Origin: UBA2334 sp964396895
GTDB taxonomy: Bacteria; Pseudomonadota; Gammaproteobacteria; Burkholderiales; Burkholderiaceae_C
Assembly: GCA_964396895.1 (NCBI GenBank)
Contig: CAYNGJ010000023.1
Coordinates: 1 to 64,000 of the forward strand
Direction of reading: 5' to 3'
Length of the DNA: 64,000 nt
The translations under genes and the position numbers were made by a program. Below the pieces are notes generated by a model that saw only the letters and a list, made by a program, of their open reading frames with translations, searched no databases and was not told where the DNA came from. Positions 26,368 through 34,501 of this stretch are shown here, one piece after another; the stretch's first letter is position 1, and each line of letters opens with the position of its first letter.

Positions 26368-27285
26368 ATGGCCATGTTTTCCGCTTCCGCGCCGGGCAGG
26401 CGTTTTGTCATCGGGGTGCCGTTTGCCTGGTTGGGCGTGTTTTTTCTGTTGCCATTCCTGATCCTGCTCTACATCAGCTTTGTGGACATGGGCAACGACA
26501 TTCACCCGTTCAAGCCCCTGTGGGACGCGCAGGCCGGTGTGCTGCACCTCAAGTACGAGAACTACACCAGCATCTTCCGCTCGGGGGAAGACGGCGCGCT
26601 GTTCAACACCCTGTATGTCGAGGCCTACGGGCGCGCCATTGCCTATGCCTTTGTCACCGCCGTGCTGTGCCTGGTGGTGGGCTACCCGTTTGCCTATTTC
26701 ATTGCGCGTTCACCGGCCAGCGTTCGCCCGGCCCTGTTGCTGATGGTGATGTTGCCCTTCTGGACCTCGCTGCTGCTGCGCGTGTACGCGTGGAAGGGCA
26801 TCTTGGCCGACCAGGGGGTGTTGAACCGCTTCTTCATGACCCTGGGCCTGACGGTCGAGCCCATCCAGATGCTCTACACCGACGTGTCCATGCTGGTGGG
26901 CATGACCTATGTGTACCTGCCCTTCATGGTGCTGCCGCTGTACGCCAACCTGGTCAAGCTGGATGTGCGCCTGCTGGAGGCCGCTCACGACCTGGGCACC
27001 ACGCCGTTCAAGGCGTTTTGGCTCATCACCGTGCCGCTGTCGCGCGCGGGCATCGTGGCGGGCTTCATGCTGGTGTTCATTCCGGCGGTGGGTGAGTTTG
27101 TCATTCCCAGCCTGCTGGGCGGGCCCGAGAACCTCATGATCGGGCGCGTGGTGTGGGACGAAATGTTCACCAGCAACAACTGGCCACGCGCCACCGCGCT
27201 GGCCGTGGTCATGATTGCCCTCATCGTGGTGCCGCTGGCGCTGTACTACCGCTTCAGCGACGGCGCGCAGCGCACCACCGATTGA
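26368..27285 (+). CDS. potH: Putrescine ABC transporter permease PotH-like
   Basis: 305 residues, about six membrane segments, with the cytoplasmic EAA-loop EAAHDLGTTPFKAFWLITVP that docks on PotG. Starts 15 bases after potG with GGGAGG close upstream. Partner of PotI. Confidence 0.93.
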   Translation: MAMFSASAPGRRFVIGVPFAWLGVFFLLPFLILLYISFVDMGNDIHPFKPLWDAQAGVLHLKYENYTSIFRSGEDGALFNTLYVEAYGRAIAYAFVTAVLCLVVGYPFAYFIARSPASVRPALLLMVMLPFWTSLLLRVYAWKGILADQGVLNRFFMTLGLTVEPIQMLYTDVSMLVGMTYVYLPFMVLPLYANLVKLDVRLLEAAHDLGTTPFKAFWLITVPLSRAGIVAGFMLVFIPAVGEFVIPSLLGGPENLMIGRVVWDEMFTSNNWPRATALAVVMIALIVVPLALYYRFSDGAQRTTD

Positions 27286-27292
27286 GTGAAGT

Positions 27293-27343
27293 GAAATTGA
27301 TAGCTGACAGTGACGTGAATAAAGCGCTGAAAGAGGTTTTGAC
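27293..27343 (+). repeat. Dispersed AT-rich repeat, copy R4, supplying the potI ribosome site
   Basis: AGC (27302) and AAGCGCT (27322) with 20-base spacing, followed by GAAAGAGGTTTTGAC. The AGAGG in the repeat's end is correctly placed (7 bases) before the potI ATG at 27344, so the repeat has become the potI translation start region. Confidence 0.65.
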
Positions 27344-28207
27344 ATGAAATTGTGGTTGACCAAACACCTCAGCAAGCTCTGGCTGGTGGTGGTGTTCCTG
27401 TTTTTGTACCTGCCGCTGCTGTTCATGGTGGTGTTCAGCTTCAACAGCACCCGCCAGGACGCGCGTTTCACCGGTTTCTCGCTGCGCTGGTACGAGGCGC
27501 TGGCCAACGATTCCAAAATCGTGGACGGCTTTTTGCTCTCGCTGCAGGTGGCAGCCATCACGGGCGTGCTGTCGGCCGTGCTGGCCACGTTTGCCGCGTT
27601 TGTGCTGGTGCGCTACCGCCGGTTTGTGGGGCGCACCCTGTTCTCGGGCATGGTGAATGCGCCGCTGGTCATGCCCGAGGTCATCATTGGCCTGTCGCTG
27701 CTGCTGCTGATGGTGGGGGTGCAAAACGCCTTTGGCTGGCCCGAGCGCGGCATGCTGACCATCATCCTGGGCCACACCTTGCTGGGCATGGCCTACGGCG
27801 TGGTGGTCATCCAGAGCCGGTTGCTGGAAATGGACCGCGCCATTGAAGAGGCGGCCATGGACCTGGGGGCCCGGCCCGCCCAGGTGTTCTTCCTGGTCAC
27901 CTTGCCCAACATCTTTCAGGCCATATTGGCGGCGTTTCTGCTGGCCTTCACCCTGAGTTTTGACGACGTGGTGATTGCGGAGTTTTTGTCTGGCCCCGGC
28001 GTCAGCACGCTGCCCCAGGTCATCTTTGGGTACGCCCGCCGGGGCATCAACCCCACCATTTATGCGGCGGCCACCCTGCTCATCCTCACCGTGACCGTGG
28101 TGGTGGTGGGCTACGCCGTCTGGGTGGCGCGGCAAACCCGCCAGCGCGAACGCGAAATGGCCGCCGCCGTGCGCATGGAAACCGTGGGGCCAGTCTCTCA
28201 GCCCTGA
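27344..28207 (+). CDS. potI: Putrescine ABC transporter permease PotI-like
   Basis: 287 residues, about six membrane segments. The EAA-loop is EEAAMDLGARPAQVFFLVTLP. The mature region VVFSFNSTRQDARFTGFSLRWYE is typical of PotI/PotC permeases (given here in part: FSFNSTRQDARFTGFSLRWY). Starts 58 bases after potH across a dispersed repeat which provides its ribosome site. Completes the ABC importer. Confidence 0.93.
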   Translation: MKLWLTKHLSKLWLVVVFLFLYLPLLFMVVFSFNSTRQDARFTGFSLRWYEALANDSKIVDGFLLSLQVAAITGVLSAVLATFAAFVLVRYRRFVGRTLFSGMVNAPLVMPEVIIGLSLLLLMVGVQNAFGWPERGMLTIILGHTLLGMAYGVVVIQSRLLEMDRAIEEAAMDLGARPAQVFFLVTLPNIFQAILAAFLLAFTLSFDDVVIAEFLSGPGVSTLPQVIFGYARRGINPTIYAAATLLILTVTVVVVGYAVWVARQTRQREREMAAAVRMETVGPVSQP

Positions 28208-28297
28208 CGGGTGTCACGCCACACCGGACGGGTTCATCTGCCGTTCAATGGTGGCCCCTAAGATCAGGCGTTCCATTTTTCCTGCGCAGGCTCCACC

Positions 28298-29251
28298 TTG
28301 AACTTCTCCGATCTGGTTGACGACCCCGAGAGCAGCACCCACACCCCCCAGGAGCGCCTGGACGCGGCACGGCGCAGCACCTGGGTCAGCGTGGTGGTGA
28401 ACCTGTGCCTGACGGTGTTGCAAATCACCGCCGGGGTGTTCTCCAAGTCCCAGGCGCTGATCGCCGACGGCATCCACACCCTGTCTGACCTGGTGGCCGA
28501 CTTTGTGGTGCTGCTGGCCAGCCACCATGCCGGCAAGGACGCAGACGAAGGCCACCCTTACGGCCACCACCGCTATGAGACCGCCGCCTCTCTGGTGCTG
28601 GGGCTGCTGTTGCTGGCGGTGGGGGTGGGCATGTTGTGGGCGGCCGTGCTCAAGCTGCAGTCGCCCGAGGCCATTCCCGAGGTGCACTCCCTGGCGCTGT
28701 GGGTGGCCGGCGGGGCGCTGGTGTCCAAGGAACTGTTGTTTCGCTACATGCTGGCGGTGGCCAAGCGGGTCAAGTCCAGCATGCTGGTGGCCAATGCTTG
28801 GCATGCGCGGTCCGACGCCGCGTCGTCCCTGGTGGTGGGGGTGGGCATTTTGGGCAACTTGCTGGGCTACCCCATTCTGGACCCCATCGCCGCACTGGTG
28901 GTGGGGCTGATGGTCACCAAAATGGGCTGGGGCTTTGGCTGGGATGCCTTGCACGACCTGATGGACAGGGCCGTGGACGAAGCAGAGGTGGCCGCCATCC
29001 GCCAGACCCTGCTGGGCACACCCGGGGTGATGGGCGTGCACGACGTGCGCACGCGCAAGATGGGCGACATGATCGTGGTCGATGCCCACTTGGAGGTGGA
29101 TGCCGCCCAGACCGTGGAGGCGGGCCACGACATTTCCGTGGACGCGCGCGACCGTGTGCTGCAACGCCACCGCGTGCTCAGCCTCATGACCCACCTGGAC
29201 CCCTGGAAAAAACCCGACCTGGACCACGAACCGGTCAGGGCCGCAGGCTGA
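28298..29251 (+). CDS. Cation diffusion facilitator (CDF) metal/H+ antiporter
   Basis: 317 residues. Six membrane helices with metal-site motifs DGIHTLSDLVADF (helix 2) and HARSDAASSLVV (helix 5), the loop GHPYGHHRYET, and a C-terminal ferredoxin-like cytoplasmic domain (about 215-305). Fits FieF/MMT1-type zinc, iron or manganese exporters. No ATG precedes the conserved region, so TTG at 28298 is the likely start. Metal not assignable from sequence. Next genes converge on it from the right. Confidence 0.85.
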   Translation: MNFSDLVDDPESSTHTPQERLDAARRSTWVSVVVNLCLTVLQITAGVFSKSQALIADGIHTLSDLVADFVVLLASHHAGKDADEGHPYGHHRYETAASLVLGLLLLAVGVGMLWAAVLKLQSPEAIPEVHSLALWVAGGALVSKELLFRYMLAVAKRVKSSMLVANAWHARSDAASSLVVGVGILGNLLGYPILDPIAALVVGLMVTKMGWGFGWDALHDLMDRAVDEAEVAAIRQTLLGTPGVMGVHDVRTRKMGDMIVVDAHLEVDAAQTVEAGHDISVDARDRVLQRHRVLSLMTHLDPWKKPDLDHEPVRAAG

Positions 29252-29357
29252 AGCCGTGGCCGCCTGGTTGCAGCTTGTCCCTTTGAACGCGGTCGTGTGC
29301 CAGGTGCTGGACGCCGCCGAGGTTAGCGCCCGCTTGCGAGGCTGAGCCGACGGGTCT

Positions 29358-29744
29358 TCAACCGAAGCGGGCGCGCAGGTAGTTGATGATGGCCGTCGAG
29401 TCTTGCAGCCATTGGGTGGCGCCGCTGGCATCGACCATGCGCAGGCAGGGCACTTGGGTGGCGCCGCTGCCTTGTTGCAGGGCTTCGCGGTGGGCAGCGT
29501 CGTGTTGGGCATCGCGCTTTTCAATGGGCAGCGACAGTCGCCGCATTTCTTGGCGAACCTTGATGCAAAACGGGCAGGTGTTGAACTGGTACAGCGCCAG
29601 CGCCTGGCATTGGCGGTCCACGGCCTGTTGTTGCTCGGGCGGGCGCACCACGCCGGTGGGGCGGGTGGCCCACTCCTTCAACAGCATGAACGGCCCCAGG
29701 ACGATGCGCAGGACTTTGAAGAAGCTTCGGATGACGGGTTTCAT
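29358..29744 (-). CDS. Membrane-anchored glutaredoxin-like protein
   Basis: 128 residues. An N-terminal hydrophobic helix (VIRSFFKVLRIVLGPFMLL) is followed by a glutaredoxin or GST N-terminal fold (about 48-128) with the active site YQFNTCPFCIKVRQEM (CPFC) and a cis-Pro region TQVPCLRM. It probably reduces disulfides or glutathionylated proteins near the membrane. Convergent with the CDF gene. Confidence 0.85.
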   Translation of the reverse strand: MKPVIRSFFKVLRIVLGPFMLLKEWATRPTGVVRPPEQQQAVDRQCQALALYQFNTCPFCIKVRQEMRRLSLPIEKRDAQHDAAHREALQQGSGATQVPCLRMVDASGATQWLQDSTAIINYLRARFG

Positions 29745-29864
29745 GGCGGTGGGGATGGTGGGCGGGTCAAAGGGGTGTGGCGGGGCGGGGTGCCCGGTGC
29801 GCCGCGATCATAGGGGTAGGGCGGGGCTGCGTGTGGCGGCCAACCCTGTTGTTGGCCTGCCCCA

Positions 29865-30731
29865 TCAGCCCATGGCCATGCGCAGTTGGCGGGAGGCTTC
29901 TTCGGCGCGGGCGTCGTCAATTTCTCGCAGCACACTGCCCAGGTCCACCGCCCCAACAGCCGGGGTGTAGCGACCCGTCAGCACGGTGTCGTTGGTCAGC
30001 AGCCCGGCTTGGTACAGGCTCCAGATTTCCGGGCCATGGGCCGTTGCCAGCAGGTCAGGGGCAAACTGGCCAAAGAAGTCGCGCAGATTGGCCACGTCGC
30101 GCAGCAGCATGCGCTGGGCGTGGTGGTTGCCCGCCGCATCCACCGCCTGTGGCAGGTCGATGATGACGGGCACGTCAGATCCACCGTCGGCTTCGTGGTG
30201 CGCCAGCAGGATGTTGAACTCGGACAGGTCGCCGTGCACCACGCCCGCGCACAACATGCGCACCACCTCGGCCACCAGGGTGGCGTGGTGGGCTCGGGCC
30301 GCCTCGGGTGTGAAGGCCACATCGTTCAGGCGCGGGGCGGCGTCGCCGTGGGCGTCGGTGACCAGCTCCATCAGCGGCACACCGTCGTGAAAGTTGTGGG
30401 GCTGGGGCACGCGCACCCCGGCGGCGGCCAGGCGGTAAAGGGCATCGACCTCGGCGCTTTGCCAGGCGGCTTCTTGCTCTTGGCGACCAAACTTGCTGCC
30501 TTTGGCCATGGCACGGGCCGAGCGCGAATTTTTGACCTTTCGGTTCTCGGTGTAGTCCACCGCCTGGCGAAAACTGCGGTGTGTCGCCTCTTTGTAAATT
30601 TTGGCGCAGCGGGTGTCGTCGCCACAGCGCACCACGTACACCATGGCTTCTTTGCCGCTCATGAGCTGGCGCACCACGGTGTCGATCAGGCCTTCTTCAA
30701 CCAGCGACTGCAGACGGGGAGGGGCTTTCAT
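29865..30731 (-). CDS. RIO1-family protein kinase
   Basis: 288 residues from MKAPPRLQSLVEEGL. RIO kinase motifs: nucleotide loop MSGKEAMVYVVRCG, Lys in CAKIYKEATHRSF, catalytic loop VVHGDLSEFNILL, metal-binding VIIDLPQAVD. The segment rich in basic residues (RKVKNSRSARAMAKGSKFGR) is usual in bacterial RIO1. The start at 30731 was chosen over 30764 because the upstream extension overlaps the neighbouring small gene. The upstream neighbour is a Cys-rich zinc-ribbon-like protein. Target unknown. Confidence 0.88.
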   Translation of the reverse strand: MKAPPRLQSLVEEGLIDTVVRQLMSGKEAMVYVVRCGDDTRCAKIYKEATHRSFRQAVDYTENRKVKNSRSARAMAKGSKFGRQEQEAAWQSAEVDALYRLAAAGVRVPQPHNFHDGVPLMELVTDAHGDAAPRLNDVAFTPEAARAHHATLVAEVVRMLCAGVVHGDLSEFNILLAHHEADGGSDVPVIIDLPQAVDAAGNHHAQRMLLRDVANLRDFFGQFAPDLLATAHGPEIWSLYQAGLLTNDTVLTGRYTPAVGAVDLGSVLREIDDARAEEASRQLRMAMG

Positions 30732-30742
30732 GCGCGGGGCCT

Positions 30743-30994
30743 TCAGCGGCGCACCACCGACCAACCGGCGTGCAGGTTGGTCTTGTCGTTTTCAGAGTCC
30801 CAGATCTGGCCGCAGCGGTCGCAACGGTAGCGGGTGATGGTGACGGGGCGGCCATCGCGGTCTTCTTTGCGGTTGCGGCCCTGCAGCAGCTCGGGGTGGC
30901 CGGGGGCCTTGCGCCAGTTGAGTTGTACGCCTGCGCAGGGTTCGCACTGGGGAGAGGGAGTGGCGGCGGGAACGGGGGAATTATGGGAAGTCAT
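30743..30994 (-). CDS. Small zinc-ribbon-like protein
   Basis: 83 residues with two CxxC pairs, CEPC near residue 17 and CDRC near residue 58, that could form one zinc ribbon. It has a basic middle (GRNRKEDRDGRPVTITRYRC). No catalytic motif. Its stop is 11 bases before the RIO kinase start, so the two are probably co-transcribed. Function unknown. Confidence 0.6.
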   Translation of the reverse strand: MTSHNSPVPAATPSPQCEPCAGVQLNWRKAPGHPELLQGRNRKEDRDGRPVTITRYRCDRCGQIWDSENDKTNLHAGWSVVRR

Positions 30995-31199
30995 TTAGCT
31001 GCAAAATAGATAGCATTCAGTCATTGAAATGTAACCGCTTGACCAGAAGAACCAATGTCCTTATCCCCGGCCTTTCCCCCCACTGGGGGCATTGCCGCTG
31101 CGGTGCACCGCCCAACCGGCCCATCCAGCCCCTGTCAAATGGGTGCTTACACGGGGCGGACGGTCGGGTTAGCATGACTTCCATCACCCGGAGAACCCC

Positions 31200-32681
31200 A
31201 TGACCGACCCCCAGTACACCCCCACTTTTGACGGCCGCGCCCTCATCAACGGCCAGCGCGTGGACGCCGCCGATGGCCAGACTTTTGACTGTGTGTCGCC
31301 CGTCGATGGCCGCTTGCTGACCACCGTGGCCCGCTGCGGCCAGGCCGATGTGGACGCCGCAGTGGCCGCAGGCCGCACCGCCTTCGAGGCGGGCAAATGG
31401 AGCCGCATGGCCCCCGCGCAGCGCAAACGCATCCTCATCAAGTTTGCCGACCAACTGCTGGCCCATGCCGACGAACTGGCGCTGACCGAGACGCTGGACA
31501 TGGGCAAACCCATTCAGTACGCCAAGGGCGTGGACGTGAACGCGGCGGCCAACTGCATACGCTGGTACGGCGAGGCCACCGACAAGATTTACGACGAAAT
31601 TGCGCCCACGGCCCGCACGGCGCTGGCCCTGATCACCCGCGAGCCGGTGGGTGTGGTGGGCGTCATCGTGCCTTGGAATTACCCCATGATCATGGCCGCC
31701 TGGAAGATTGCGCCAGCCCTGGCTGCAGGCAACAGCGTGGTGCTCAAGCCCAGCGAAAAATCGCCCCTCACCGCATTGCGTTTGGCCGAGCTGGCCTTGG
31801 CTGCGGGCATACCGCCCGGCGTGTTCAACGTGGTGACGGGCTATGGCCCCGAGGCGGGCAGCCCGTTGGCCCTGCACATGGATGTCGACTGCATCGCCTT
31901 CACGGGCAGCACCCGCGTGGGCAAGCAGATTCATGTCATGGCTGGGCAAAGCAACTTGAAGCGCGCCTGGACGGAGCTGGGTGGCAAGTCGCCCAACATC
32001 GTGTTTGCCGATTGCCCCAACCTCGACAAGGCCGTGGCCGCCGCCGTGGGCAGCATCTTCTTCAACCAGGGTGAAAGCTGCAACGCACCCTCGCGCCTGT
32101 TTGTGGAGGAAAGCATCAAAGACGCCTTCCTGGAAAAAGCCCTGGCCCTGGTGCCCAACTACCAGCCCGCCAACCCGCTGGACAAGTCCACGGTCATGGG
32201 CGCGATTGTGGACAAGGTGCAGCTGGACAACGTGCTGCGCTACATCGGCTTGGGGCAAAGCGAGGGTGCCAAGCTGCTGGCCGGTGGCCAGCAGGCCATG
32301 ACCGACAGCGGCGGCTGCTACGTGCAGCCCACCATTTTTGACGGCGTGACCCCGGGCATGACCATTGCCCGCGAAGAAATTTTTGGCCCCGTGCTCAGCG
32401 TGCTGTCCTTCACCGAAGCCGCCGATGTGGTCAAGCAGGCCAATGCCAGCGAATACGGCCTGCAGGCCGCCGTGTGGACGCGCGACATCAACAAAGCCCA
32501 CGGCGTGGCCAGGGCGCTGCGCGCCGGTACCGTGCACGTCAACTCCTACGATGAAGACGACATCACCGTGCCCTTTGGCGGCTTCAAGCAAAGCGGCGTG
32601 GGTCGCGACAAATCGCTGCACGCCTTTGACAAGTACACGGAAACCAAGACGACGTGGATTCGGATTGATTCGCCGGTGTGA
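31200..32681 (+). CDS. puuC: Aldehyde dehydrogenase, PuuC-like
   Basis: 493 residues. Catalytic cysteine in FFNQGESCNAPSRLFV, glutamate in TELGGKSPNIVF, NAD loop ITREPVGVVGVIVPWNYPM. The overall form and the presence of polyamine genes match PuuC/KauB enzymes, which oxidise 4-aminobutyraldehyde or gamma-glutamyl-aminobutyraldehyde to GABA or its glutamyl form. Stands between the polyamine ABC transporter side and gabT, separated from gabT by hipBA. Confidence 0.85.
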   Translation: MTDPQYTPTFDGRALINGQRVDAADGQTFDCVSPVDGRLLTTVARCGQADVDAAVAAGRTAFEAGKWSRMAPAQRKRILIKFADQLLAHADELALTETLDMGKPIQYAKGVDVNAAANCIRWYGEATDKIYDEIAPTARTALALITREPVGVVGVIVPWNYPMIMAAWKIAPALAAGNSVVLKPSEKSPLTALRLAELALAAGIPPGVFNVVTGYGPEAGSPLALHMDVDCIAFTGSTRVGKQIHVMAGQSNLKRAWTELGGKSPNIVFADCPNLDKAVAAAVGSIFFNQGESCNAPSRLFVEESIKDAFLEKALALVPNYQPANPLDKSTVMGAIVDKVQLDNVLRYIGLGQSEGAKLLAGGQQAMTDSGGCYVQPTIFDGVTPGMTIAREEIFGPVLSVLSFTEAADVVKQANASEYGLQAAVWTRDINKAHGVARALRAGTVHVNSYDEDDITVPFGGFKQSGVGRDKSLHAFDKYTETKTTWIRIDSPV

Positions 32682-32682
32682 T

Positions 32683-32748
32683 TATTGATAAAAAGTGTAC
32701 TTTACGCTTTAAATATATAAATAGTTTGCTATTTATTTGATTTTTATG
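32683..32748 (-). repeat. Dispersed AT-rich repeat, copy R6
   Basis: On the minus strand AGC and AAGCGTA are 21 bases apart as in the family, with long AT-rich flanks. It lies between the puuC stop and hipB, and copy R7 lies on the other side of hipBA. Confidence 0.6.
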
Positions 32749-32794
32749 TCGCCTGACCTGATTCCGAACACTGGCTGGCGTGGCAGGCAAACAC

Positions 32795-32852
32795 AGTTCA
32801 CGATCATGGACAAATTTAACCAAATACACCAAAATGTCCACCATCATGGACA
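32795..32852. promoter_or_regulatory. Candidate HipB operators
   Basis: A palindrome TGTCCA-N6-TGGACA lies at 32835-32852, over the hipB start. A weaker form AGTTCA-N6-TGGACA lies at 32795-32812. The direct repeat ATCATGGACAAA (32803 and 32843) puts the two sites exactly 40 bases apart, about four helical turns. This fits paired operators bound by an autoregulatory HipB dimer. Confidence 0.55.
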
Positions 32853-33187
32853 AAATAAAACTCATTTCTGACCTGGGCACCGCCATTGCCCGCCACCGCG
32901 CAGACCACAGGCTGTCGGCGGTGGATGTGGCTGCCAGGGCGGGCCGCAGCCGCACGGTGCTGCACAAACTGGAGCACGGGCAGGACGTGACGGTGTCGTC
33001 GCTGCTGGCCATTCTGGGCGCCATGGGTCTGTGCATCACCCTTGAAAAAGCAGGCATGCCCACCCTGGCCGACATGCAGCGCCGCTTTGCCGAAGATGGG
33101 TTCGATGGCGAGGACGACAGCGTTGGCGATGCGGGCGGCAATGCGGGCAGCCATGCCGATGCACAAGGTGTTGGCCATGCTGCCTGA
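32834..33187 (+). CDS. hipB: HipB-like antitoxin / HTH transcriptional repressor
   Basis: 117 residues from MSTIMDKIKLISDLG. A Cro/C1-type helix-turn-helix (LSAVDVAARAGRSRTVLHKLEHG) is recognisable in part: VAARAGRSRTVLHKLEHG. The C-terminal tail (about 70-117) is acidic and Gly/Asp-rich. An alternative start is the ATG at 32846. The gene overlaps hipA by 11 bases. It should neutralise HipA and repress the operon. Confidence 0.8.
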   Translation: MSTIMDKIKLISDLGTAIARHRADHRLSAVDVAARAGRSRTVLHKLEHGQDVTVSSLLAILGAMGLCITLEKAGMPTLADMQRRFAEDGFDGEDDSVGDAGGNAGSHADAQGVGHAA

Positions 33188-34430
33188 ACGCATCCGCTTG
33201 CTGGACGTGACGGTCAATGGCCGACCCAGTGGTCGGCTGGCCCATGCGTCCACGTACACGTTTGACTATCAAACCGACGACGCGCGTCAGCTCGGTGTGT
33301 CGCTGCTGATGCCTCCTTCTGCCTTGCACTTCGATGGTGGCGGGGCATTGTTTCCGGCCATGGACATGAACCTGCCAGAGGGTTATTTGTTCATGCAAAT
33401 TCGGGCGCTGTTTCCCAAGCAGTCCATCACACCCATGCACTTGCTGGCGCTGATGGGCGACAACGGCATAGGGCGTCTGGGCTACCAATTGCCGGGGGCG
33501 GTGCCGACAGCGTCGGGGGGCGTGGTCAGCCGGGCTGAATTGCTGTCGCATGGCCACGGGCCTGCGCTGTTTCAGGAATTGATGGGCGCTTACCTGTCCA
33601 CGGGCGCGGGCATTTCGGGTGTGCAGCCCAAAATCATGGTGCCCGACCGGGTGACGGTGCCTGTGCCCACGCTGATCGTGAAGATGGCGGCAGACCGTTA
33701 CCCCGGCCTCTCTGCCAACGAGTTTTTGTGCCTGAGCGCAGCCCGTGCCGCGCAGATTGAGGTGGCGCCATTTGACCTGTCACAAGACGGCTCGCTGCTG
33801 GTGATTGACCGCTTTGACCTCGCGCCCGACGGCACGCGCCTGGGGTTTGAAGATGCCGCCGCCTTGATGGGGCAGCGGGTGCGCGACACCCTGACGGACC
33901 GCAAATACCATGGCAGCTATGAGCGCATTGCCCAGGCGCTCAAGCTGATCAACCTGCCCGCCGCAGAGTTGGCCCGGTTTTTTGAGCAGGTGGCTTTCAT
34001 GGTCATGGTGCGCAATGGGGATGGGCACCTGAAGAATTTCGGCGTGCTGTACACCGGCAATGGCGAGGAGGTGGGCGATGTGCGGCTGGCCCCCATGTTT
34101 GATGTGGTCACCACTGCCATCTACACCTACCAGCGCTATGAAGGTGGCCCCGATCTGGAAGACCAGACCATGGCGCTGAAACTCTTTGCCAAACCCAAAG
34201 CGTCCAAGGTCTACCCGTTGCCGCATGAGCTGGTGGACTTTGGCCGCCGCGTGTGCGGTGTGGCCGACCCCGCACAGGTGATTGAGCGCATTGCCCACGC
34301 CATGGTGGAGACCCTGGCCCAGCACCGCACCGATGCCCGCATTCCCCCCACTTTGCACGCGCAAATGGATGGGGCCTGGGCCGCCGGTCTGGCGCTGGCC
34401 AGTGAAGTGGCCCGCGCCCGCTTGCATTGA
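33177..34430 (+). CDS. hipA: HipA-like serine/threonine kinase toxin
   Basis: 417 residues. Motifs of HipA kinases: GISGVQPKIMV (the Gln-Lys loop near the autophosphorylated serine), catalytic NGDGHLKNFGVL (Asp of the DGHxKNF motif) and metal motif LAPMFDVVTT. E. coli HipA phosphorylates glutamyl-tRNA synthetase and causes dormancy. The start ATG at 33177 overlaps the hipB stop; an earlier in-frame ATG at 33153 is possible. Active-site residues are intact, so it is not obviously inactivated. Confidence 0.85.
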   Translation: MLPERIRLLDVTVNGRPSGRLAHASTYTFDYQTDDARQLGVSLLMPPSALHFDGGGALFPAMDMNLPEGYLFMQIRALFPKQSITPMHLLALMGDNGIGRLGYQLPGAVPTASGGVVSRAELLSHGHGPALFQELMGAYLSTGAGISGVQPKIMVPDRVTVPVPTLIVKMAADRYPGLSANEFLCLSAARAAQIEVAPFDLSQDGSLLVIDRFDLAPDGTRLGFEDAAALMGQRVRDTLTDRKYHGSYERIAQALKLINLPAAELARFFEQVAFMVMVRNGDGHLKNFGVLYTGNGEEVGDVRLAPMFDVVTTAIYTYQRYEGGPDLEDQTMALKLFAKPKASKVYPLPHELVDFGRRVCGVADPAQVIERIAHAMVETLAQHRTDARIPPTLHAQMDGAWAAGLALASEVARARLH

Positions 34431-34491
34431 TTTATTGCAAAAAATGGCCTGTACCGCTTTATCTTGTGTACTTGTTTGCTCTCAATAAAGA
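34430..34491 (-). repeat. Dispersed AT-rich repeat, copy R7
   Basis: On the minus strand AGC and AAGCGGT have the 21-base family spacing. It lies between hipA and gabT and touches the AATAAAGAGG that forms the gabT ribosome site. Confidence 0.65.
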
Positions 34492-34501
34492 GGATGACCC
34501 C

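Noticed and set aside
30994..31035. Possible tenth copy of the dispersed repeat
   Set aside because: It has GATAGCATTC and a later AACCGCTTG but lacks AAGCGCT at the correct spacing, so it was not listed as a feature.
31017..32621. 534-codon minus-strand frame across puuC
   Set aside because: Opposite-strand shadow of an intact aldehyde dehydrogenase.
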